64,000 nt of DNA, taken from contig DATLSH010000053.1 of NCBI GenBank assembly GCA_035534235.1, positions 1 to 64,000 of the forward strand, in the 5' to 3' direction. A model generated the notes under the pieces. It did no database searches and was not told the DNA's origin. It saw nothing but the letters and a program-made list of their open reading frames with translations. Each line of letters starts with the position of its first letter. The stretch's first letter is position 1. The position numbers and the translations under genes were made by a program. Shown piece after piece: positions 39,985-48,586 of the stretch. This stretch comes from Bog-473 sp035534235. Its GTDB lineage: Bacteria > Actinomycetota > Acidimicrobiia > Acidimicrobiales > RAAP-2.

Positions 39985-40890
39985 TCAGCCGAGAGCCCGC
40001 TCCGTGGCCTCCACGTCGGCGTGCATCTGGGCGATCAGGGCGTCAACCGAGCCGAACTGCCGCTCGTCCCGCAGGCGGCACACGAACGACACCCGGCCGG
40101 GCTCCCCGTAGAGATCGCCCTCGAAGCCGAGAAGGTAGGCCTCCACCAGGACCGACGCCGCCCCGGGCTCATAGAAGGTCGGCCGCCGCCCGACCGAGAT
40201 CGCAGCCTGGTGCACCGTGCCGTCGGGGCGGGTGAAGTACCCGGCATAGATGCCGTCGGCCGGCAGGGCGATCTCCTCGCTGATGGCCAGGTTGGCGGTG
40301 GGAAAGCCCAGCTCAGGCCCACCGCGCCCGTCGCCGTGCACCACCGGCCCCCGGACTTCGTGGGGCCGGCCGAGCAGTGCGGCGGCGCCGGTGACGTCCC
40401 CCCCGGCTACCAGGGAGCGGATCCGGGTGGAGGAGACGGCATCCGCCCCGTCCCCGGTCAGCCCGACCCCCACCACGTCGAAGCCGTACCCCAGACCGAG
40501 CTCCCTCAGCAGCGCCACGTTGCCCCGGCGGCCGCGGCCGAAGTGGAAGTCCTCCCCGACCACCACCAGCCGGGCCGCCAAGGCCTCGACCAGCACCTCT
40601 TTGACGAAATCGGCGGCCGACTCCTTGGAGCGGCCTTCATCGAACGGCACCACCATGGTGCGCCCGATGCCGCAGCCGGCCAGCAGTTCGAGCTTCTGTG
40701 CGAGGTCGGTGAGCTGCTTGGGTGCCGAGGTGGGCCGGACCACCGTGGCCGGGTGGCGATCGAAGGTGACCACGACGGTGGAGAGCCCGACCGCTGCGGC
40801 CCGGTCGGACAGGTCCCGCAGGAGCGCCCGATGCCCCAGGTGGACCCCGTCATAGGCGCCGATGGTGACGGCTGTCCCTGTACCTGGCAT
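39985..40890 (-). CDS. ribF: Bifunctional riboflavin kinase / FAD synthetase RibF
   Basis: Makes FMN and FAD from riboflavin. The 301-residue protein has an N-terminal nucleotidyltransferase domain (GAYDGVHLGHRALL, VVGEDFHFGRGRRGN, then the SSTRIR motif) and a C-terminal riboflavin kinase domain (GRGGPELGFPTANL, then YAGYFTRPDG). The GAYDGVHLGH motif stands where most homologues have G-N/A-F-D-G-V-H-x-GH. The ATG at 40890 lies 18 bases after truB. Confidence 0.95.
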   Translation of the reverse strand: MPGTGTAVTIGAYDGVHLGHRALLRDLSDRAAAVGLSTVVVTFDRHPATVVRPTSAPKQLTDLAQKLELLAGCGIGRTMVVPFDEGRSKESAADFVKEVLVEALAARLVVVGEDFHFGRGRRGNVALLRELGLGYGFDVVGVGLTGDGADAVSSTRIRSLVAGGDVTGAAALLGRPHEVRGPVVHGDGRGGPELGFPTANLAISEEIALPADGIYAGYFTRPDGTVHQAAISVGRRPTFYEPGAASVLVEAYLLGFEGDLYGEPGRVSFVCRLRDERQFGSVDALIAQMHADVEATERALG

Positions 40891-40908
40891 CGCGAGTGAG
40901 GATAGACG

Positions 40909-41784
40909 TCAGTCCGCGCCCAGCACGACGGCGGGTTTGATCCGATCGGTTCCGGTGGCCTCGTACACCGCCAGGAGGTTCCCCCGATCGTCCAGCAAGG
41001 CCCAGGGGCCCTCTCCTCCGGCACCCAGTGGCACCTTGTCCAGGGGTAGCCCGGTCCGGATGGCGTCGGCGGTGGCGGGCTCGACGGTGACAAAGTCAAG
41101 GTCGCGCATGGCCTGGGCCGGGGTGAGGACGGCATCGGGCCCGATGAGCTGGAGGGGTCGCATGTCCGCCGCACCGAAGGAGCCGATGCGGGTGCGGCGC
41201 AGCGACCCGATGTGGGCCCCCCCCTGGAGCGCCAAGCCCAGGTCCTGGGCCAGGACACGGATGTAGGTGCCCGACGAGCACTCCACCTCGGCCTGGTACA
41301 CGTTCAGCCGCACCGGGTCCGGCACCACGTCGAAACGGAAGACGGTCACCGGACGGGCGGGGCGATCGACCTCAAGTCCCTGGCGGGCCAGGTCGTGCAG
41401 CCGGCGGCCGCCGATCTTCACGGCCGACACCATGGGGGGCACCTGCTCAATGGCGCCGGTCAGCGCCGCCGCCGCCGCCCGCACCATTGCCGGGGTCACC
41501 GCCGACATGTCGTACTGGGCGACGATCTCCCCTGAGGCGTCCAGCGTCGAAGTCGCCGTGCCCAACACAATTTCCGCCGTGTAGGCCTTGGGCAGCGCGG
41601 TGAGGAAGCGCATGAGGCGGGTGGCCCGTCCCAGGCCGACCAGCAGCACGCCCGTGGCATCGGGATCCAGCGTCCCGGCGTGCCCGACCCGGCGCTGCCC
41701 GAAGATCCGCCGGCAGCGGGCGACCACATCGTGCGACGTCCAGCCGGCTGCCTTGTCGACGACCACCAGGCCGGTGACGCTCAC
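40909..41784 (-). CDS. truB: tRNA pseudouridine-55 synthase TruB
   Basis: Isomerises U55 in the T loop of tRNAs. The 291-residue protein has the catalytic aspartate D40 in GHAGTLDPDATGVL, the KAYTAEIVLG strand and a C-terminal PUA-like domain. GTG at 41784 overlaps the rbfA stop as GTGA. Confidence 0.95.
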   Translation of the reverse strand: MSVTGLVVVDKAAGWTSHDVVARCRRIFGQRRVGHAGTLDPDATGVLLVGLGRATRLMRFLTALPKAYTAEIVLGTATSTLDASGEIVAQYDMSAVTPAMVRAAAAALTGAIEQVPPMVSAVKIGGRRLHDLARQGLEVDRPARPVTVFRFDVVPDPVRLNVYQAEVECSSGTYIRVLAQDLGLALQGGAHIGSLRRTRIGSFGAADMRPLQLIGPDAVLTPAQAMRDLDFVTVEPATADAIRTGLPLDKVPLGAGGEGPWALLDDRGNLLAVYEATGTDRIKPAVVLGAD

Positions 41785-42146
41785 GGTTCTTCGGGGCCGC
41801 TTTCCCTGTCCAGGCCACGCAGCAGCTCCTCGACCCGGGAACCGGCGACGATCGCCGGGTCGGCCCTGAACGTCAGCTTGGGCGTGCGCTTCATGGTGAC
41901 CTGGTTCCCAATGAGCCGCTGGAGGTGGGGGCGCCTCTCCTCCAGCGCCTCTGCCGTCTCGGGGTCCAGGGAGACCAGGAAGACCGTGGCCGTGCGCATG
42001 TCGGCCGCGGTGTCGACCGAGGTCACCGTCACCATGCGCAGGCGCTCGTCGGCATCGGCCAGGCGTTCGAGCTCATCGGCGATGACCTGGCGCAACACCT
42101 GATTGACCCGCAAGGAGCGGGGGTATGTCGCCGTCCGCCGTTTCAC
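41781..42146 (-). CDS. rbfA: Ribosome-binding factor A
   Basis: Assists maturation of the 30S subunit. The 121-residue protein has the KH-like RbfA fold: RVNQVLRQVIADELERL near residues 13-29, then VTVTSVDTAADMRTATVFL and RTPKLTFRAD. GTG at 42146 overlaps the infB stop as GTGA, and its own end overlaps truB, so infB-rbfA-truB are translated as a coupled set. Confidence 0.95.
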   Translation of the reverse strand: MKRRTATYPRSLRVNQVLRQVIADELERLADADERLRMVTVTSVDTAADMRTATVFLVSLDPETAEALEERRPHLQRLIGNQVTMKRTPKLTFRADPAIVAGSRVEELLRGLDRESGPEEP

Positions 42147-44785
42147 GTCCGCGCGATCTCGCGCTCCTCAAAGGTCTCGATCACGTCGCCGTCCTTCAGG
42201 TCCTGGAAGTCGGAAAGCCCGATGCCGCACTCGAACCCGGCGGCCACCTCACGGGCGTCGTCCTTGAACCGGCGCAGCGAGTTGATGGTCCCCTTCCAGA
42301 TGACAGTCCCCTCCCGCAGGAAGCGGACCTTGGACCCCCGGGTGATCTTGCCTTCACGCACGTAGCAACCCGCGATGGCGCCGATGCGGGGGACCCGGAA
42401 GATCTCCCGCACCTCGGCCTCGCCGGTGACCACTTCCTCGTAGAGCGGTGAGAGCAGCCCGAGCATGGCCGCCTCCAGATCCTCTAGCAGCTTGTAGATG
42501 ATCTCGTAGGTCCGGATCTCCACGTCCGAGGACTCGGCCAGCTCGCGGGAGCGCTTGTCGGGACGCACGTTGAACCCGATGATGGTGGCGCTGGAGGCAG
42601 CCGCCAGCTGCACGTCGTTCTCCGTGATGCCCCCGATGCCCCGCAGGACGAAGCTCAACTTCACATCCTCCCGCTCCAGGCGCTTGAGGCTCTCCGTCAC
42701 CGCCTCCAGCGAACCCTGGACGTCTGCCTTGAGGACGATGTTCAGCGTCGCCGTCTCACCCCGCTGAATCTGCTCGAAAAGGTCTTCCAGCTTGGCCCCG
42801 GTCGCCGCCGACGCCACCGGCTTGTGGCCGGACAGGCGGAAGCGCTGCGCCCTGGCCTCACCCAGTGTGCGGGCCCGGGCCAAGTCCTTGGCGCCGCGCA
42901 CCTCGTCGCCGGCGTGTGGAGGCTCGGAGAAGCCGAGCACCTGCACCGGCGTGGACGGGAGGGCCTCCTTCACGTGGTCGCCCAGGTCGTCCACCAGGGC
43001 CTTCACCTTCCCCCAGGCGGCACCGGCCACCACGGGGTCTCCCACCCGCAGCGTCCCCTGCTCGACGATCACCGTGGCCACCGGCCCCCGGCCGGCTTCC
43101 AGGTTGGCCTCCAGCACGACGCCGCGCGCCTCGCCCTCGACCCGGGCGGTCAACTCCTCCACCTCGGCCACCAAAGTGATCTGCTCCAGCAGGTCGTCGA
43201 TGCCGGTCCCCTGCAGAGCGGACACTTCGACCACGATCGTCTCGCCACCCCAGGCCTCGGGGACCAGCCCGCGTTCGGACAGCTGCTGCAGCACGCGGGC
43301 GGAGTCGGCGTCGGGACGGTCCATCTTGTTGACGGCCACGATGATCGGCACATCGGCGGCCCGGGCATGGTCTATCGCCTCGACGGTCTGGGGCATCACG
43401 CCATCATCGGCGGCGACGACCAATATGACGATGTCGGTGGCCTGGGCCCCCCGGGCGCGCATGGCGGTGAAGGCGGCGTGGCCCGGGGTGTCGATGAACG
43501 TGATGCGCTTGTCGTTCCAGACCACCTGGTAGGCCCCGATGTGCTGGGTGATGCCGCCGGCCTCGCCCGCCACCACGTCGGTGGAGCGGATCCGGTCGAG
43601 CAGCAGGGTCTTCCCATGGTCGACGTGGCCCATGACGGTCACCACCGGCGGGCGCGGCCGCTGATCGGATTCGTCCTCCTCGTCCTCCTCCTCGAAGTAC
43701 CGGGCCAGCAGCTCGGCTTCCTGCTCCTCGCCCGGGTCCACCAGGCGCACCTCGGCCCCGAGTTCCGCCGCGAACAGCTCGATCATGTCGTCGGAGAGCG
43801 ACTGGGTGGCCATCACCATCTCGCCCTGGAGAAGCAGGAAGCGGACGATGTCCCCGGCACTCCGGTTGAGCTTCGGCCCCAGGTCGCGGGCGGTCGAACC
43901 CCGCTCGACGATGACCTCGCCGTCGGGCACCGGGGCCGTGGACGGCTGATAGCTGGTGAGCTGGGTCGGCTCGAGCTCTTCGAGGTTGCGCCGACGCCGA
44001 CGGGCACGCCGCTGCGGGGGCCGGCGGCCAGGCATCCCGCCGCCGCGACCACCCGATGGCGGTGCACCGGTCGGAGCCCCGCCTCCCGGGCGACCCCCGA
44101 AGCCGCCGGCAGATGGTCGTCCACCGAAACTGCTGCTCCCGGGACCACCGGGACCACCCGTGGGGCGGCCGGCTCCGGGTGCCGGGCGTCCCCCGGTGCG
44201 GGCTGGGTAGGTGCCGGGCGGGCGACTCGGCGGAGCGGTCGCGCGCCGGCCACCCAGACCCGGCGGCGGCGGGATCGGCCGGCCGCTCGGTCCGGTGGGC
44301 GGGCGTTGGACCGGTGGCGGAGGGACGGGCTTGCCCGATGGGCTGAGCGGAGGCCGGGTCTGCTTCTCGGCGGGAGGGGCGACCGGTGGGGCGGCCGCCG
44401 CCGGCTCTGCCACCTCGGGTGCTGGGGCTGGGGCACGGGCTGGGGCGTGGGCGGGAGTGGGGGCGGGGGCGGGGGCGGGGGCAGGACGGCTGCTGATCAG
44501 GCGCGGCGCCGGCTTGGAAGGGGCGGAGGAAACGGTGCGCGCGGTGGCTTTGCGGGCGGCCGGGGCCGGGGCCGGGGTCGGGGACGGGGCGACCTCTTCG
44601 GGCTGTACCTGGCGACGAAGGCCCTCGGCATCGGCCTTGCGCCGAACGCGGTCGGCCTGGGCATCCTCAATGGAGGACGAGTGGCTCTTGACCCCAATTC
44701 CAAGGGAAAGGGCTAGCTCCAGCCCCTCCTTGTTACTGAGGCCGAGCTCTTTGGCCAGCTCATAGACGCGGATCTTCTTCGGCAA
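42143..44785 (-). CDS. infB: Translation initiation factor IF-2
   Basis: GTPase that brings initiator tRNA to the 30S subunit. The 880-residue protein has the N-terminal IF-2 motif (RVYELAKELGLSNKEGLELA). A long Pro/Ala/Gly-rich segment (residues about 60-280) follows, then the G domain (VMGHVDHGKT, DTPGHAAF, NKMD) and the C-terminal beta-barrel and tRNA-binding domains. The start is TTG at 44785. The low-complexity segment includes a G-run tract on the plus strand. It lies 41 bases after ylxR. Confidence 0.96.
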   Translation of the reverse strand: MPKKIRVYELAKELGLSNKEGLELALSLGIGVKSHSSSIEDAQADRVRRKADAEGLRRQVQPEEVAPSPTPAPAPAARKATARTVSSAPSKPAPRLISSRPAPAPAPAPTPAHAPARAPAPAPEVAEPAAAAPPVAPPAEKQTRPPLSPSGKPVPPPPVQRPPTGPSGRPIPPPPGLGGRRATAPPSRPPGTYPARTGGRPAPGAGRPTGGPGGPGSSSFGGRPSAGGFGGRPGGGAPTGAPPSGGRGGGMPGRRPPQRRARRRRRNLEELEPTQLTSYQPSTAPVPDGEVIVERGSTARDLGPKLNRSAGDIVRFLLLQGEMVMATQSLSDDMIELFAAELGAEVRLVDPGEEQEAELLARYFEEEDEEDESDQRPRPPVVTVMGHVDHGKTLLLDRIRSTDVVAGEAGGITQHIGAYQVVWNDKRITFIDTPGHAAFTAMRARGAQATDIVILVVAADDGVMPQTVEAIDHARAADVPIIVAVNKMDRPDADSARVLQQLSERGLVPEAWGGETIVVEVSALQGTGIDDLLEQITLVAEVEELTARVEGEARGVVLEANLEAGRGPVATVIVEQGTLRVGDPVVAGAAWGKVKALVDDLGDHVKEALPSTPVQVLGFSEPPHAGDEVRGAKDLARARTLGEARAQRFRLSGHKPVASAATGAKLEDLFEQIQRGETATLNIVLKADVQGSLEAVTESLKRLEREDVKLSFVLRGIGGITENDVQLAAASSATIIGFNVRPDKRSRELAESSDVEIRTYEIIYKLLEDLEAAMLGLLSPLYEEVVTGEAEVREIFRVPRIGAIAGCYVREGKITRGSKVRFLREGTVIWKGTINSLRRFKDDAREVAAGFECGIGLSDFQDLKDGDVIETFEEREIART
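44459..44481 (+). repeat. (GGGGGC) tract with G-quadruplex potential inside infB
   Basis: Four runs of five G separated by single C occur on the plus strand, which is the template strand of infB. The tract encodes part of the Pro-Ala repeat in the IF-2 linker. Four G5 runs with one-base loops strongly satisfy the G-quadruplex rule and could slow transcription or replication; this is a prediction from sequence only. Confidence 0.6.
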
Positions 44786-44826
44786 GTGGTTCTCTTCGTC
44801 CTTCGTTACGTAGGGGGCCCAGCTCC

Positions 44827-45153
44827 CTATCCTCGCACATCAGATGCTGGCTGCTCCCCCACCTCGTAGAGGTGCCGGCGCAGGCGTTCGGTGGCCGTGA
44901 CGTCCACTCGCACGGCCAGAGCCCGATCGAAGGCGTGCCGGCGAGCTGCCTCGTCCGTGCAGGCCAGCGATCCACGGCACAGCCAGGCACCCCGGCCCGG
45001 GCCGTGACGGTCCACCGAAAGCTCCCCGTCGGGGAGCAGCACCACGCGGACAAGTTCGTCGGCGGGCAGGGCCCTACGGCAGCCGACGCAGGTCCGTGTC
45101 GGCGTTATGCCTCGGCCTCTGCGTCGGGGGTGTCCTCGGCCTGGTGGGTCCAC
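44827..45153 (-). CDS. ylxR: YlxR (DUF448) RNA-binding protein, start uncertain
   Basis: Small protein of the nusA-infB operon; YlxR homologues bind nucleic acid and influence RNase P or translation genes. The conserved part begins RTCVGCRRALPADELVR and includes DRHGPGRGAWLC. Between the nusA stop (45105) and the first conserved cysteine there is no ATG, GTG or TTG in frame. The nearest standard start upstream is GTG at 45153, inside nusA by 49 bases. The other possibility is a non-standard ATA at 45108 overlapping the nusA stop as ATAA. The coordinates use the GTG. The protein after residue about 16 looks normal. Confidence 0.75.
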   Translation of the reverse strand: MDPPGRGHPRRRGRGITPTRTCVGCRRALPADELVRVVLLPDGELSVDRHGPGRGAWLCRGSLACTDEAARRHAFDRALAVRVDVTATERLRRHLYEVGEQPASDVRG

Positions 45154-46244
45154 TCCTCGGCCGACATGGCCTCGCCCCCCTCGGCCGGCTTCCACACCAT
45201 TTCGCCCTTCTCGTCCTCGACCCACTCGCCTTCGGCCCACTCCTGGTCCGCGTAGCCGGCTTCCTCCTCGGCCAATTGCGTCTCGCTCTTGATGTCGATG
45301 CGCCATCCGGTCAGCCGGGCGGCCAGGCGGGCGTTCTGACCCTCCTTGCCGATGGCCAGGGAAAGCTGGAAGTCACTCACCACGACGGTGGCCGTGCCGG
45401 TTTCCTCATCTAGGCGCACCTCGCGCACGCGGGCCGGTGCCAGGGCATTCTGGATCAGCTCGACCGGGTCGTCGGAGAATGGCACCACGTCGACCCGTTC
45501 ACCGCGCAGCTCGTTGGTGACCATGCGCACCCGCGATCCACGTGCGCCCACACAGGCACCCACCGGGTCCACGTTGGGGTCGTTCGACCAGACGGCGATC
45601 TTCGTGCGGTGCCCCGGCTCGCGAGCGGCCGCCTTGATCTCGACCACCCCGGAGGAGATTTCGGGCACCTCGAGCTCGAAGAGCCGCTTGATCAGGCCCG
45701 GATGGGTACGGCTGACCACGATCTGGGGGCCCTTGGTGGTCTTGCGCACCTCGACGATGTACGCCTTGAGGCGGGTACCGTGCTCGTAGCGCTCGTAAGA
45801 GACCTGCTCGGCCTGGGGCAGCAGTGCCTCGACCTTGCCCAAGTCCAAAAGGGTGTATCGGTTGTCGGTCTGCTGCACGATCCCGGTGACGATGTCGCCC
45901 TCGCGCCCGGCGTACTCCTCGTACTTCATGTCCCGCTCGACCTCACGGATCCGCTGCAGGATCACCTGCTTGGCTGTCTGGGCGGCAATGCGACCGAAAT
46001 CGTCCGGGGTGTCGTCCCACTCGCGGATGACCTCACCGTCTTCGTCCAATTCCTGACCGTAGACCCGGATCTCACCCGAGTCCGGGTCGATGGTCACCAC
46101 TGCCTCCTCGGCCGCGTCAGGGCGGCGCTTGTAGGCGGCCACCAGGGCGTTGGCCAAGGCGTCGAGCAGGGTTTCGACGGCGATCCCTTTGTCACGGGCG
46201 ATCTGTCCCAATGCGTCCAGGAACTCGAAATTGGTCTTGCTCAT
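45105..46244 (-). CDS. nusA: Transcription termination/antitermination factor NusA
   Basis: Binds RNA polymerase and nascent RNA to control pausing, termination and antitermination. The 379-residue protein has the N-terminal polymerase-binding domain, S1 domain (GDIVTGIVQQTDNRYTLLDL) and two KH domains (GACVGARGSRVRMVTNEL and SLAIGKEGQNARLAARLTGW). An acidic C-terminus (about 45 residues, rich in Glu) follows. It starts with ATG at 46244, seven bases after rimP, and overlaps the ylxR frame. Confidence 0.96.
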   Translation of the reverse strand: MSKTNFEFLDALGQIARDKGIAVETLLDALANALVAAYKRRPDAAEEAVVTIDPDSGEIRVYGQELDEDGEVIREWDDTPDDFGRIAAQTAKQVILQRIREVERDMKYEEYAGREGDIVTGIVQQTDNRYTLLDLGKVEALLPQAEQVSYERYEHGTRLKAYIVEVRKTTKGPQIVVSRTHPGLIKRLFELEVPEISSGVVEIKAAAREPGHRTKIAVWSNDPNVDPVGACVGARGSRVRMVTNELRGERVDVVPFSDDPVELIQNALAPARVREVRLDEETGTATVVVSDFQLSLAIGKEGQNARLAARLTGWRIDIKSETQLAEEEAGYADQEWAEGEWVEDEKGEMVWKPAEGGEAMSAEEWTHQAEDTPDAEAEA

Positions 46245-46251
46245 GACCGCT

Positions 46252-46731
46252 TCAACCTCTCACTTTTTTGGGTTGGGGGCCCCATTGGAAGACGGTGCGC
46301 GCCCGTTCGACCTCGTCGTACGCGATGCGCACACTGCCGTCGGGCAGGTCGTCCCCCACGAGGGTGCAGCCGGTCTCGTCGACGTCGGCGAGTGTCCCGG
46401 TCAGGCGGCGCACGTCAGCCGTGCCCGCGTGAATACGGACAGTGACGCACTCGCCCAGCGCTCGGGCGAAATGGGCCGGCGTCCGCAATCGGCGTTCCAG
46501 CCCGGGACTCGAGACCGAAAGCGTGTAGCGCCCCGGCATGGGATCGATCTCGTCGAGGGCGTCCGAAACGGCCCGGGTGGCTTGACCGAGCTCGTCCAGG
46601 GTCACCCCACCCTCACGATCGACGAAGACCGTCACCTCGGAACCATGCAGCTCCACGTCAATAAGGTCGAGCCCGCAGGACAGAAGGAGGGGCGACAAGG
46701 CGCCTTCGAGGTCAGTGGTGCTCCTGGCCAT
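46252..46731 (-). CDS. rimP: Ribosome maturation factor RimP
   Basis: Needed for 30S subunit assembly. The 159-residue protein has the two RimP domains: LLLSCGLDLIDVELHGSEVT and YTLSVSSPGLERRLRTPAHF. ATG at 46731 is preferred because AGGAGG lies eight bases before it; a GTG at 46738-46740 in the same frame sits directly on that site. It is the first gene of the rimP-nusA-ylxR-infB-rbfA-truB run and follows a hairpin that separates it from proS. Confidence 0.93.
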   Translation of the reverse strand: MARSTTDLEGALSPLLLSCGLDLIDVELHGSEVTVFVDREGGVTLDELGQATRAVSDALDEIDPMPGRYTLSVSSPGLERRLRTPAHFARALGECVTVRIHAGTADVRRLTGTLADVDETGCTLVGDDLPDGSVRIAYDEVERARTVFQWGPQPKKVRG

Positions 46732-46775
46732 CTCCGTCACCTCCTCAATCGACCGATATCACCCCCGGAAAGCGA

Positions 46776-46799
46776 AAGCGTGGGCCGCAGCCCACGCTT
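46776..46799 (-). terminator. Hairpin between proS and rimP, possible terminator
   Basis: AAGCGTGGGC and GCCCACGCTT form a perfect ten-base-pair stem with a four-base loop. On the minus strand it follows proS and is followed by TCGCTTTCC, a weak T-tract. It is the clearest terminator-like hairpin I found between genes and separates proS from the rimP operon. Confidence 0.65.
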
Positions 46800-46838
46800 C
46801 AACGAGGTACTGATTCTAAAACTGGACAGCGCCGGGGA

Positions 46839-48575
46839 TTATAGCAATTGTGCGGAGATCTCCGTCGCCAGGAGGGCGGCCGCTTCGGCCAGGGGCAACT
46901 CCCGATCGGATCCCTCGGCGCGTTGGCGTACCTCGGCCACGCCCCGCGCGACACCCTTGCCCCCCACGAGCACCCGATAGGGGAACCCCAGCAGGTCGGC
47001 ATCGGCGAACTTCACCCCGGGCGACACGTCGCGGTCGTCATAGAGCACCTCCACCCCGAGGGTGGACAGGGCGGCATAGAGCGCCTCGGTGGCCTCGGCC
47101 ACGGCAGGGCTCCGTCCGGCCCCCAGGGCGACCAGATGGACGGCGTACGGCGACACCGCCAGGGGCCAGAGCAGTCCGGCCTCGTCGTGATGCTCCTCCG
47201 CCACAATGGCCAGCAGGCGCGACATCCCCATGCCATAGCAACCCATCCACATCGGGACCTCCGTGCCCTCCTCGTTGAGGAAGGTCCCCCCGGTCATCAC
47301 CGATGAGTACTTGAGGCCGAGTTGGAACGTGTGGGCCGCCTCGACCGAGCGCACGAGCGAAAGGGTGCCGTCGCAGGAGGGGCACCGGTCCCCCTCCCCG
47401 GCCCCGACGAACGACCCCCACTCGTCCACCGTGAAGTCACGCTCGAGCCAGACACCGCTCACATGGGCGTCGACCCGGTTGGAGCCGGTGACCCAGGGAC
47501 CGGGCCGCCCCCCGACGCTGACATCGGCCACCACGCGTACGCCGGTGCCCCGCCGGCCCATGGGCCCGATGTAGCCACGTATCAGTTCCGGGTGCGCCGC
47601 GAAGTCCGCCTCCTCAAAGAGCCTCCACCCGTGGGGCAGGCGTGCTTCACGGTCGCCCGGCACCAGAATGATGGTGGGTGTTGCGTCAGCGTCGAGGACC
47701 GCCACGCACTTGAGGAAGTCAGCCGCTTCGAACGACTCACCCTCTTCGGCCAAGAAGGCCACCACACCGGCGATGCCCGGGCAGCCTGGCGTCTCGTGGG
47801 CGACCGGTGATCCGGGCGGCGCCCCGGGAGCCGGTGTTCCGGCGTCGGGCGGGCGGGTCTCGGCGGCTTCCACGTTCGCGGCGTAGTCACAGGTCGAGCA
47901 GCGGACGAAGTGGTCCTCGCCCACGACCGAGGGGACCATGAATTCGTGGTTGACATCGCCGCCGATGGCGCCGGACTGCGCCACCACGGGGACGACCTCC
48001 AGCGACAGGCGGCCGAAGATACGCAGGTAGGCCGCCACCGCCGCCTGGTAGCTGGCGGACATTGCCGGCTTGTCGGCATCGAAGGAATAGGCGTCGCACA
48101 TCACGAGCTCCCGGGTGCGCAGGAGACCGTAGCGGGGTCGGGCTTCGTCGCGGAACTTGGTCTGCACCTGGTACACCGTCAGGGGGAGCTGGCGATAGGA
48201 TTCGATTTCGGCACCAACCGTGTGGGTGCACACCTCCTCGTGCGTAGGGCCGAGGACGAACCGGCCGCCACGCGCCTGGAGGGTCATGGCCGGAAGGGCA
48301 TCCTGGCCGAAGAAGGCGGAGCGCCCGCTTTCCTCCCACAACTCGTACGGGCTGAGGGCCGGCATGAGCATCTCCTGCATCCCCACCCCGTCCAACTCCT
48401 GCCGCACAATCGACTCGATCTTGTGCAAGGCGCGCCAACCCAGCGGGAGGAACGTGTAGACGCCCGAAACGAGTCGGCGCACGTAGCCGCCCCTGACCAA
48501 GAGTGCGTGGCCCTCCACGTCGGCGTCGGCGGGCGCGTCACGCAGTGTGCGGAGCAACAACTTCGACATGCGCAT
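46839..48575 (-). CDS. proS: Prolyl-tRNA synthetase (bacterial type)
   Basis: Charges tRNA-Pro. The 578-residue protein has class II motif 1 (near YVRRLVSGVYTFLPLGWRAL), motif 2 (TKFRDEARPRYGLLRTREL) and motif 3 (GCYGMGMSRLLAIVAEEH). Between motifs 2 and 3 lies a bacterial editing (INS) domain and two CxxC pairs (CSTCDYA, CPSC). The C-terminal anticodon domain follows. Starts are ATG at 48575 or 48569 (MRMSK); the first is used. It lies 11 bases after ispG. Confidence 0.95.
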   Translation of the reverse strand: MRMSKLLLRTLRDAPADADVEGHALLVRGGYVRRLVSGVYTFLPLGWRALHKIESIVRQELDGVGMQEMLMPALSPYELWEESGRSAFFGQDALPAMTLQARGGRFVLGPTHEEVCTHTVGAEIESYRQLPLTVYQVQTKFRDEARPRYGLLRTRELVMCDAYSFDADKPAMSASYQAAVAAYLRIFGRLSLEVVPVVAQSGAIGGDVNHEFMVPSVVGEDHFVRCSTCDYAANVEAAETRPPDAGTPAPGAPPGSPVAHETPGCPGIAGVVAFLAEEGESFEAADFLKCVAVLDADATPTIILVPGDREARLPHGWRLFEEADFAAHPELIRGYIGPMGRRGTGVRVVADVSVGGRPGPWVTGSNRVDAHVSGVWLERDFTVDEWGSFVGAGEGDRCPSCDGTLSLVRSVEAAHTFQLGLKYSSVMTGGTFLNEEGTEVPMWMGCYGMGMSRLLAIVAEEHHDEAGLLWPLAVSPYAVHLVALGAGRSPAVAEATEALYAALSTLGVEVLYDDRDVSPGVKFADADLLGFPYRVLVGGKGVARGVAEVRQRAEGSDRELPLAEAAALLATEISAQLL

Positions 48576-48586
48576 GGGTGCGCAGG

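Noticed and set aside
44460..44500. G/C-rich tract in infB as a CRISPR or transposon repeat
   Set aside because: It is in frame and encodes the expected Pro/Ala linker of IF-2.
42824..44716. 630-codon plus-strand open frame opposite infB
   Set aside because: Antisense to IF-2; the apparent length comes from GC-rich codon bias.
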